Assembly (NCBI RefSeq): GCF_900604515.1 | Contig: NZ_UWOS01000002.1 | Span: 186,001 to 250,000, forward strand | Source: Arcanobacterium ihumii | GTDB taxonomy: Bacteria; Actinomycetota; Actinomycetes; Actinomycetales; Actinomycetaceae | Reading direction: 5' to 3' | DNA: 64,000 nt | In this document: one piece after another, positions 9,978 to 18,100 of the stretch | How positions within the stretch are numbered: position 1 is the first letter of the stretch | How the letters are laid out: every line of letters begins with the position of its first letter | Translations under genes and position numbers: made by a program | Notes under the pieces: generated by a model | What the model was told of the DNA's origin: nothing | Database searches by the model: none | What the model saw: only the letters and a program-made list of their open reading frames with translations

Positions 9978-12131
9978 ATGGAAATTTGGCCAGGAAACCC
10001 CTATCCCCTCGGCGCCACATATGACGGCGTCGGCACGAACTTCGCAGTTTTTTCTTCAAATGCAACAAAAGTCGAACTGTCATTAATTAATGAAGAACTC
10101 GAAGAAACCCTAGTTGAACTGCGTGAAGTCGATGCCCATGTATGGCATTGCTACATTCCAGGTGTGCGTCCCGGGCAACGCTACGGATTCCGCGTTCACG
10201 GAGAATTTGATCCTGAATCTGGAAAACGATTTGATCCTTCGAAGATTCTTTTAGACCCCTATGCTAAAGCGATTACCGGACAGATCGAAAATCACCAAGC
10301 AAATTTCTCTTACAACTTCAATAACCACGGTGAGCGATCAGAACTGAACTCTTTACATCACACGATGCTCTCCGTCGTCATCAACCCATACTTCGATTGG
10401 GGTCATGACCGCCCACCGCAGCATGAGTACCACGATACCGTCATTTACGAAGCTCACGTCAGGGGCATGACGATCCAGAAGCCAGAGGTCCCAGAAGAAT
10501 TACGTGGCACTTACATGGGTATGGCGCACCCTGCGATGATTCAATATCTCAAGGAACTTGGAATCACAGCGATCGAATTGATGCCGGTTCACCAATTCGT
10601 CAACGACACCTCTTTAATCGAAAAAGGGCTGTCCAACTACTGGGGCTATAACACCATTGGCTTCTTTGCTCCTCAAAACACCTATTCCTCAACCGGTGAA
10701 TTAGGCCAGCAGGTGGATGAGTTTAAATCGATGGTTAAAGCATTCCACGAGGCTGGAATCGAAGTCATCCTTGACGTGGTCTACAACCACACCGCCGAAG
10801 GTAACCATATGGGTCCAACCCTTTCCTTCCGCGGGCTTGATAACGAAGCATACTACCGGCTAGTTCCCGAAGATCGAGCACACTATTTCGACACCACCGG
10901 AACGGGAAACTCACTCAATATGCGTTCGCCGCACACGCTCCAGCTCATCATGGATTCCTTGCGCTACTGGATCACAGAGATGCACGTGGACGGCTTCCGC
11001 TTCGATTTAGCTTCAACTCTGGCACGTGAGCTCTACGCGGTTGATAAACTCTCGTCCTTCTTCGACATTATCCAGCAAGACCCCATTATCTCCCAGGTAA
11101 AACTAATCGCAGAGCCATGGGACATTGGTGAAGGCGGATATAACGTCGGAGAGTTCCCACCATTATGGACTGAATGGAACGGAAAATACCGCGATACGAT
11201 TCGCGATTTCTGGCGCGGTGAACCTTCAACCCTAGACGAATTCGCTTCCAGGCTCTCGGGTTCTTCCGATCTCTACGAGCACTCGGGCCGTCGCCCAATG
11301 GCATCGATTAACTTCGTCACTGCACACGATGGCTTCACCATGCGTGACCTCGTTAGCTACAACGAGAAGCACAACGAAGCAAACGGCGAAAACTCCCAAG
11401 ACGGAGAATCGCATAACCGGTCGTGGAACTGCGGAGAAGAAGGTCCAACTGACCAACCTGAAATCTCCGCGCTAAGAGTTCGCCAGATCAAAAACTTCCT
11501 CACTACGTTGCTTGTGTCCCAGGGGGTTCCAATGATTTCGCACGGCGACGAAGTTGGACGCACTCAGAGCGGAAACAACAACAGCTACTGCCAAGACAAT
11601 GATATTTCTTGGATGAGCTGGAACTTGGGTGAAACCGAAACAGATATTTTCCGCTTCACCCAAGCCTTGATCAAGTTACGAAAAGACCATCCGGTCTTCC
11701 GGCGTCGTCGTTTCTTCAAAGGCGAATCTTCGCGCGGAGGTTCCTCGTCGAACGGCGATATTGAATGGTTCAAGAACGACGCTTCCTATATGTCCGACGC
11801 CGATTGGGATACTTCTTACGCACGTTCCGTTTTGGTTTTCCTCAATGGCGAAAAGATAGGTGAGCCAGATATGCGCGGAATGCCGATCCTCGATGACGAT
11901 TTCATCATCGTTTTCAATGCTTCGGATTCGGATCTCACCTTCACACTCCCAGCTTCAGATGACACGAACCTCTGGCACCTCGTTTTGTCGTCAGATTCGC
12001 ATGCCGATCCCGACCTATCGCTCGAACCTGGGCAGTCGTTCGCCGCTACAGCACGTTCATCGTGGATTTTCCAGCGCGCGATGAATCTTCCAGATAGCGA
12101 TCAGAGCACCATAGGAACACTTGTTCCTTAA
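9978..12131 (+). CDS. glgX: Glycogen debranching enzyme GlgX/TreX
   Basis: A 717-residue isoamylase-type GH13 enzyme that hydrolyses alpha-1,6 branches of glycogen. The N-terminus MEIWPGNPYPLGATYDG opens a CBM48 domain (about 10-100). GH13 regions follow: DVVYNHT (about 266), GFRFDLAS with the nucleophile Asp (about 338), LIAEPWD with the acid Glu (about 377), FVTAHDGFT (about 447). Length is normal. No strong ribosome site is seen; TAGACT directly abuts the ATG. It is the first gene of glgX-treY-treZ (39 nt to treY), so its likely job is to supply linear maltodextrin for trehalose synthesis. Confidence 0.95.
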   Translation: MEIWPGNPYPLGATYDGVGTNFAVFSSNATKVELSLINEELEETLVELREVDAHVWHCYIPGVRPGQRYGFRVHGEFDPESGKRFDPSKILLDPYAKAITGQIENHQANFSYNFNNHGERSELNSLHHTMLSVVINPYFDWGHDRPPQHEYHDTVIYEAHVRGMTIQKPEVPEELRGTYMGMAHPAMIQYLKELGITAIELMPVHQFVNDTSLIEKGLSNYWGYNTIGFFAPQNTYSSTGELGQQVDEFKSMVKAFHEAGIEVILDVVYNHTAEGNHMGPTLSFRGLDNEAYYRLVPEDRAHYFDTTGTGNSLNMRSPHTLQLIMDSLRYWITEMHVDGFRFDLASTLARELYAVDKLSSFFDIIQQDPIISQVKLIAEPWDIGEGGYNVGEFPPLWTEWNGKYRDTIRDFWRGEPSTLDEFASRLSGSSDLYEHSGRRPMASINFVTAHDGFTMRDLVSYNEKHNEANGENSQDGESHNRSWNCGEEGPTDQPEISALRVRQIKNFLTTLLVSQGVPMISHGDEVGRTQSGNNNSYCQDNDISWMSWNLGETETDIFRFTQALIKLRKDHPVFRRRRFFKGESSRGGSSSNGDIEWFKNDASYMSDADWDTSYARSVLVFLNGEKIGEPDMRGMPILDDDFIIVFNASDSDLTFTLPASDDTNLWHLVLSSDSHADPDLSLEPGQSFAATARSSWIFQRAMNLPDSDQSTIGTLVP

Positions 12132-12170
12132 ATCACATAGGAAACGGAACAATCTCAACCAAGGAGAACA

Positions 12171-14708
12171 ATGACTGAGCAACCCCTCACTCTTGCAGGA
12201 GCTCAAAACTTAGATGCGAGCACTTTCAACAATGGTGCGTCACGGCACATTCCTGTGACGACGTATCGCCTGCAGCTGGGTCCCCAGTTTACGTTTGCAC
12301 AGGTAGAAGAGATTGTTCCGTACCTTCAGAACCTAGGCGTCACCGACGTCTACTTCTCCCCTATTCTCCAGGCAGCTCCGGGGTCAATGCACGGCTACGA
12401 CGTCGTCAATCACCACGCGATTTCGGCTGAGATGGGTGGACGCAAAGGTTTCGAACAAGCCTCACGTAAGATTCACGATGCAGGTATGAAAGTCGTTGTG
12501 GATGTAGTTCCTAACCACATGGCAGTTCCTACCCCGCTATATCAAAATCGCGCGCTTTGGTCCATCTTACGCGATGGTAAAGAATCTCCTTTTGCTACTT
12601 GGTTTGACATCGAACTCCAAGAAGCTGGGCAAGGAATCCTTATGCCGGTACTTGGGAAACGCATTGGCGCAGTTCTTTCTGACGGTGATCTTTCGTTGGA
12701 GAAAATGAGTGTTCCAGGTTTTGAAGACGACGGTGAAGTCTATGTTCTTCGTTACTTCGACCATGTTTTCCCAGTTAGAAGCGGCACTGAGTATTTACCT
12801 ATGGCAGAGCTGGTTGATAGCCAGTACTACCGTCTTTCCTATTGGCGAGTTGCAAATGAAGAACTCAACTATCGACGTTTCTTTGATGTTGACACTTTGG
12901 CAGCAATTCGTGTTGAAAATAAAGAGGTATTTAGGGAATCACATAAACTCCTTATTGAGCTCTACAGCCAGGGATTCATTGACGGTTTCCGAATTGACCA
13001 TCCGGACGGCCTCGCTGATCCACGCGAATATCTTCGCAATTTAAAAGAAGTCACCGGTGGAGCGTGGGTAGTTGTTGAGAAGATTCTTGAAGCTGAAGAA
13101 GCGCTCCCTCACGACTGGGCGTGTGCTGGAACAACGGGATACGACGCTTTGCAGAGAATCCAAGGTCTCTTTACGGACCCTCAGGGTGTTCCGGAACTAA
13201 CAAACATTTATTCGGAGATCAGCGGTTCCTTCGACGGTGTCCACGCAACTGAGATCAAGGCGAAACGCCAGATTATCGATCAATCTTTATTTACTGAAGT
13301 CGATCGACTATCCCAACTACTTGTATCAGTTTTTAACGCAGATGTTCGCCTGCGTGATCACACATTCCGAGCAATCCGGCGAGTATTGGTTGAACTAGTT
13401 GTCCACATGGAACGCTACCGCGCTTACGTTATTCCGAACGAAAAACCCTCACCTGACGACGAAGCAGTCCTTCGCTCTGCACAAACCAAAGCGCGCCGTG
13501 TACTTGATTCGGAGTTCCACGACACCTTGGATGCCGTTGTAGAACTGCTCCTTGGCTATGAAATGGGATCGGCGGGTCGCACCCACGATGAAGCTCGGCA
13601 TGAGGCAATCGTACGGTTCCAGCAACTCTGTGGCCCAGTGATGGCCAAGGGTGTAGAGGACACCACCTTCTATCGCTACACAGCACTGCTTTCTGCTAAC
13701 GAAGTAGGTGGCGGACCTAGCCATCCAACATATTCTTCGGATCAATTCCATTCGTGGCAAAATTTTATGCAGCGAAACTGGCCTCACTCCTTAACCACTC
13801 TCACCACACATGACACAAAACGTGGAGAAGATACTCGAGCTCATATCGCAGCTCTATCTGAATATTCCACACAGTGGTACGACGTGCTTACACAGCTACG
13901 CACGCTTACCGCCGACATTCGACCAATTGACCTCGATGGCCAGATTGAGAACTTGCTGTGGCAAACACTGGTTGGAACCTGGACTAATTCTGGACCGATT
14001 GAGTGGGATCGTTTGGAAAATTACCTACTTAAGGCCGTGCGCGAACAGAAAAAGTGGACCACCTGGACGGAGCAAAACTCAAACGCGGAAAACAACTTAC
14101 TGGTTTTTGCAAGAGCAATCATTGGATCGCCAGAAATCAACAAGATTCTCGCTGATTTACATCGCGAACTCCTACCTTCCGTCCGAGCAATTATCCTTGG
14201 TCAGAAGGCACTTCAGATGCTGATTGTTGGCGTTGCCGACCTCTACCAAGGTGAGGAAATTACCCAAAATTCACTTGTTGATCCAGATAACCGCAGGGCA
14301 GTTGACTACACCTACATTAGCCAGCTTCTAAATACCCTTGAGGAATCGGGATTGCCGAGCGAACCAGATCTCGATACAGAAAAACTCTGGATCACTTCTC
14401 GAATGACTGATTTGCGCCGACGTAAGCCCAATCTTGCAACGGCAGAATTGGAATACAAGCCTTTGCCAGTAACGACCTCGCACGCATTCGCATTTTCTCG
14501 TACCTCGGACGACGACGCCGTCGTCGGTATTTTCCAACGTCATCTCACAACTTTGGAACGGTCCGGTGGGTTTGGGCAACATACGGTTGTGTTACCCGAA
14601 GGGACATGGCGAAATATTTTTACAGACAAGCAATTGACCGGCGGTTCTATATTACTCACGGATATTCTCGATAAATTCCCAGCCGCCGTCCTTGAAAGGA
14701 TCTCATGA
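12171..14708 (+). CDS. treY: Malto-oligosyltrehalose synthase
   Basis: An 845-residue GH13 enzyme that isomerises the reducing-end alpha-1,4 bond of maltodextrin to an alpha,alpha-1,1 bond. Conserved regions: DVYFSPILQAAPGSMHGYDV near the N-terminus, DVVPNHMA (about 113), GFRIDHPDGLADP with the nucleophile (about 271), VVVEKILE with the acid Glu (about 302), TTHDTKRGEDTRAHI (about 545). The start has AAGGAG 6 nt upstream. The stop overlaps the treZ start in an ATGA, indicating translational coupling. The catalytic residues all look intact. Confidence 0.96.
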   Translation: MTEQPLTLAGAQNLDASTFNNGASRHIPVTTYRLQLGPQFTFAQVEEIVPYLQNLGVTDVYFSPILQAAPGSMHGYDVVNHHAISAEMGGRKGFEQASRKIHDAGMKVVVDVVPNHMAVPTPLYQNRALWSILRDGKESPFATWFDIELQEAGQGILMPVLGKRIGAVLSDGDLSLEKMSVPGFEDDGEVYVLRYFDHVFPVRSGTEYLPMAELVDSQYYRLSYWRVANEELNYRRFFDVDTLAAIRVENKEVFRESHKLLIELYSQGFIDGFRIDHPDGLADPREYLRNLKEVTGGAWVVVEKILEAEEALPHDWACAGTTGYDALQRIQGLFTDPQGVPELTNIYSEISGSFDGVHATEIKAKRQIIDQSLFTEVDRLSQLLVSVFNADVRLRDHTFRAIRRVLVELVVHMERYRAYVIPNEKPSPDDEAVLRSAQTKARRVLDSEFHDTLDAVVELLLGYEMGSAGRTHDEARHEAIVRFQQLCGPVMAKGVEDTTFYRYTALLSANEVGGGPSHPTYSSDQFHSWQNFMQRNWPHSLTTLTTHDTKRGEDTRAHIAALSEYSTQWYDVLTQLRTLTADIRPIDLDGQIENLLWQTLVGTWTNSGPIEWDRLENYLLKAVREQKKWTTWTEQNSNAENNLLVFARAIIGSPEINKILADLHRELLPSVRAIILGQKALQMLIVGVADLYQGEEITQNSLVDPDNRRAVDYTYISQLLNTLEESGLPSEPDLDTEKLWITSRMTDLRRRKPNLATAELEYKPLPVTTSHAFAFSRTSDDDAVVGIFQRHLTTLERSGGFGQHTVVLPEGTWRNIFTDKQLTGGSILLTDILDKFPAAVLERIS

Positions 14709-16447
14709 CTCCGATTCAGGTGTGGTCGCCAAACGCACAGAAGGTAGACATCAAAATCCACCCAAGTGAAGAGATAATCCCACTTGAAAATAGCGGTGAC
14801 GGATTGTGGACTCTCGAGCGAACGCTACCCAGTGGAACTCGGTATTTCGTCGTCGTTGATGGCGGTTTACCTATACCGGATCCTCGCTCACGGCGCCAGC
14901 CACTCGGTATCCACGGTCCAACAGAAATCGTTGACCCTTCGGATTTTTCATGGACAGACAGTTCGTGGAAACCGAAAGACGTGCGTGGATTGGTTTTTTA
15001 TGAGCTCCATATCGGTACTTTCACAGAAGAAGGAACATTTCGCAGCGCTATTGAACGTTTGAATCACCTAGTTGACCTTGGGGTCGAAGTCGTTGAGTTA
15101 ATGCCTGTTAATCCTATCCCCGGTAAACACGGGTGGGGATATGATGGCGTCTCGATCATGGCTACATACGAAGAGTACGGATCCCCTAGTGACTTGGCAG
15201 CCCTGATTGATGCGATGCACGCACGTGGCTTACACGCATGCCTTGACGTCGTCTATAATCACTTTGGTCCAGACGGTAACTATCTGGGTATGGTAGGTCC
15301 CTATCTTACAGGCAAACACCACACCCCATGGGGAAACGCAGTCAACCTTGATGGTAAGTACTCTGAGCACGTACGTCGTTATTTTTTAGATAACATCACG
15401 CAGTGGGCTCGGGATTACCATTTCGATGTTTTTCGTATTGACGCAACAGACTTCTTGATTGATGACTCGGAATATCATTTCCTTGCCGAACTTTCCGACA
15501 CAGTTCACTCACTCGGCAAAGAAATCGGAAAACAGCTTTCGATCTGCTTCGAATCGGATGCAAATAACTCCATGACGGTTACGTCAACTGACGACGGCGG
15601 TCGCGGCGCTGATCTGCAATGGACCGACGATATCCACCACGGTTTACATGTGTGGCTCACCGGCGAAAATAACGCTTACTATAGCGAATACACCGGCGCA
15701 GACACCCTCGCTAAGGTATTGCTTCAAGGCTTCTACCACGATGGTATTTGGACGAATTTTGATCATAAGGTGCGAGGTTGCCCAGTCCCAGCAAAATTGA
15801 ATGGGCACTCACTGATTGCCTTTGATGAAAACCATGACCAGGTTGGAAATCGCTTAATCGGTGACAGACCAAGTCACTCACTTCCACTTTCTGACCTCGC
15901 TATTTCACGGGCACTAATATTGCTTTCACATTACACACCGATGCTATTTATGGGCGAGGAGTGGGCAGCTACAACGCCATTCCCGTTCTTTACCGATCAC
16001 GGAGAGGAAATCGGTCTCTTAATTATGGACGGGCGTATGAATGAGTTCTCGAACTGGGATTTGACCTCAGTTTATGGAGCGAACCCGCCATCCATGCCAG
16101 ATCCTCAAGCGCTTTCAACCTTCACCAGCGCAAAACTTAATTGGAAGGAGATCAATGAAGGCAAGAACCGTCAGTTCCTTGAATTCGTCAAAGATCTCAT
16201 CAAGTTGAGGTCTGATGAAGCAGCAATAGCGAGCGGGGATCGTTCGAAGACATCAGTATATATCAACGATCGATCTGGTTGGATGCGTCGAGATAACATC
16301 ATCATCGCTTTCGCTCGCGATCCTCAAACTGTAAGTATTCCAATTGACGTGGGCAAAAAGCTACTTTCGTGGGGAGAAGCAACTATCAATCAACGTGAAG
16401 TTGTTTTTAACGAGCCAGGCGTAGCTGTCTTCAAATCTGGGATCTAA
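14705..16447 (+). CDS. treZ: Malto-oligosyltrehalose trehalohydrolase
   Basis: A 580-residue GH13 enzyme that releases trehalose from maltooligosyltrehalose made by TreY. An N-terminal CBM48-like domain (VWSPNAQKVDIKI) precedes the barrel: DVVYNHFGPDGNYLG (about 181), VFRIDATD with the nucleophile (about 242), ICFESD with the acid Glu (about 281), DENHDQVGNR (about 374). It overlaps treY by 4 nt. Its stop is only 7 nt from the convergent esterase gene, leaving no room for a separate terminator. No treS or otsAB lies in the window. Confidence 0.96.
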   Translation: MTPIQVWSPNAQKVDIKIHPSEEIIPLENSGDGLWTLERTLPSGTRYFVVVDGGLPIPDPRSRRQPLGIHGPTEIVDPSDFSWTDSSWKPKDVRGLVFYELHIGTFTEEGTFRSAIERLNHLVDLGVEVVELMPVNPIPGKHGWGYDGVSIMATYEEYGSPSDLAALIDAMHARGLHACLDVVYNHFGPDGNYLGMVGPYLTGKHHTPWGNAVNLDGKYSEHVRRYFLDNITQWARDYHFDVFRIDATDFLIDDSEYHFLAELSDTVHSLGKEIGKQLSICFESDANNSMTVTSTDDGGRGADLQWTDDIHHGLHVWLTGENNAYYSEYTGADTLAKVLLQGFYHDGIWTNFDHKVRGCPVPAKLNGHSLIAFDENHDQVGNRLIGDRPSHSLPLSDLAISRALILLSHYTPMLFMGEEWAATTPFPFFTDHGEEIGLLIMDGRMNEFSNWDLTSVYGANPPSMPDPQALSTFTSAKLNWKEINEGKNRQFLEFVKDLIKLRSDEAAIASGDRSKTSVYINDRSGWMRRDNIIIAFARDPQTVSIPIDVGKKLLSWGEATINQREVVFNEPGVAVFKSGI

Positions 16448-16454
16448 AGCTTCC

Positions 16455-17858
16455 TCAGAGGATTCCGATCAAGCGACCGAGTGGAGCAAAATCTTCGAAC
16501 GACTGAACAGTTTCCATCTTGATATTTACCACCGCGCCGAGCCACAAGGTACCCGCTATTCCCACGCCAAGAGATAAGAAGATGCAAGTTGCCCACATTA
16601 ATGCCTTCGTCACTGTACGTGGATTTGTTGGGATCTTGGCTCGCTGTTTGGCAAAGCGAACGTAGAGCGCCACGGCAATCAACATAATCACGGTAAACGC
16701 TGCAAATGATAGATAAACTGGGACGATCCCCCAGCCGCTTTCTCCTTCATTGGTGAACTTGGTGTGGTCAGTGCTTGGAATCTTCTTATGATTCAGCCAA
16801 TACATCGAATCTTTAAAGTTCTGAGACCACGCTCCCCAGTTGTGTCCACCATGGGATCCATAGTCGAGCTCAAGTTCAACGTTCGAGGATTTGATTTTAG
16901 CGAGTCTACCCAAAAGCTTCATGGCATCGACGTCGCTACCAGAGGAGGTGGCAAGGATTCGAGTTGGTTGATTAACCTTGGGAATAAGCTTCGAGATAAC
17001 GAAATCAGCTTTCTCCTTGTGAGGCATCTTCTTCAATCCGCCGAAAAGAGGTTCATCATAGCCGGAGAAAAGCAACAGGTTACCAAACACATCACTGGTA
17101 GATGTACCCAATACGCCTGCACAGTATGCACCTGCGGAGATTCCCCCGAGCGACCATACCATGCGGTCATGTGAAACTGGGAAGTTCTTTTGAATCAGAC
17201 CAACGATGTCTCTCATCACCCAAGTCCCAACGGCCGGACGTCCCTTGATATTCACACAATCAGGTTCACGTGAATCTGGGCGAAGCTCTGGCATAACCAC
17301 GATCGTTGGACCGATAATTCCGGATTTCTGGAGCTCAGGGAGAATAGATGGGATCTGGAGGTTGGCGGACATTAGATGCGGATTCGATGGGAAACCGTGG
17401 AGAAGGACGACGACGTTGAGGTTAAACATTTTCTGCCAGCCTTCAGGTGCCCATACCCTCACTTTCTGCTGAATCTGCGACTGAGGACCTTTCCACAAGG
17501 TCTCCATAAAATGTCCCGAAAAATTACTGCCGCGAAGGGTGGGATCCGAAATCTCGGTAAACGTAGCTTTATATGCCGCTCCATCGAAACTGGTTGGCAT
17601 CGGAGGTAAAGGTTGGGGCTCGGACTGAGTAGTTCCTGATCCCCCTACAAACTCCCGGACTTCGCTCCATGATTTCATGTAGCCACCGTGGAAATTAATT
17701 TGGGCCATTATTGAAAGGCAGAGGAAAATGGAGGTAAAGACGCTTGTGGCTGCAAATGAAACGACTTTCCGGCGTCGTAATAACCACGCCGATGCCAATA
17801 CAATAGCAACAACGATAGCCCACGAAGTTAGGACAATTACAAGCGAATTTGGTGCCAT
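16455..17858 (-). CDS. Membrane-anchored alpha/beta-hydrolase esterase (esterase D/mycolyltransferase-like fold)
   Basis: About 467 residues. Two hydrophobic segments lie near the N-terminus (SLVIVLTSWAIVVAIV, then a second around ATSVFTSIFLCLSIMA), then an extracytoplasmic hydrolase domain, then two C-terminal membrane segments. The nucleophile is in GGISAGAYCAG, with oxyanion-region VVVLLHGFPSNP and a likely catalytic His in SHGGHNWGAW. The family includes antigen-85-like and S-formylglutathione-hydrolase-like esterases; the substrate cannot be told, but the active site should face outside. The ATG at 17858 was chosen because GGAGG lies upstream and it begins a clean membrane segment; a TTG at 17912 is an alternative. 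Confidence 0.75.
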   Translation of the reverse strand: MAPNSLVIVLTSWAIVVAIVLASAWLLRRRKVVSFAATSVFTSIFLCLSIMAQINFHGGYMKSWSEVREFVGGSGTTQSEPQPLPPMPTSFDGAAYKATFTEISDPTLRGSNFSGHFMETLWKGPQSQIQQKVRVWAPEGWQKMFNLNVVVLLHGFPSNPHLMSANLQIPSILPELQKSGIIGPTIVVMPELRPDSREPDCVNIKGRPAVGTWVMRDIVGLIQKNFPVSHDRMVWSLGGISAGAYCAGVLGTSTSDVFGNLLLFSGYDEPLFGGLKKMPHKEKADFVISKLIPKVNQPTRILATSSGSDVDAMKLLGRLAKIKSSNVELELDYGSHGGHNWGAWSQNFKDSMYWLNHKKIPSTDHTKFTNEGESGWGIVPVYLSFAAFTVIMLIAVALYVRFAKQRAKIPTNPRTVTKALMWATCIFLSLGVGIAGTLWLGAVVNIKMETVQSFEDFAPLGRLIGIL

Positions 17859-18088
17859 ATGTGAGCCAGTTCCTCCATAAATGTTTCTTAGCGTCAAAGG
17901 CGAAGCTAACAAGTCTATACATGAACTTTATAGACCTATATGAACACTCGTGACAAATAAGCGACACAGCACTATTTCATGTATTCATACCGAAAATCGT
18001 GGTGATAACTGATACGTCATACCCAGGTATGACCATACTATAAGGAAAACAACACCCGAGGTGTAGACGATTTTCGTCTCTTTTGACA

Positions 18089-18094
18089 TAGATT
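18089..18094 (+). promoter_or_regulatory. -10 box for leaderless mprF mRNA
   Basis: TAGATT ends 6 nt before the mprF ATG (18101) and no Shine-Dalgarno lies between, which would place the transcription start at or next to the A of the start codon. Confidence 0.55.
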
Positions 18095-18100
18095 TGAACT

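Noticed and set aside
9751-10086. Open frame of 111 codons across tRNA-Val(CAC) and the start of glgX
   Set aside because: It contains VARFLHTEEVTGSNPVSPT, the usual misread of a tRNA-Val gene, and then runs out of frame into glgX.
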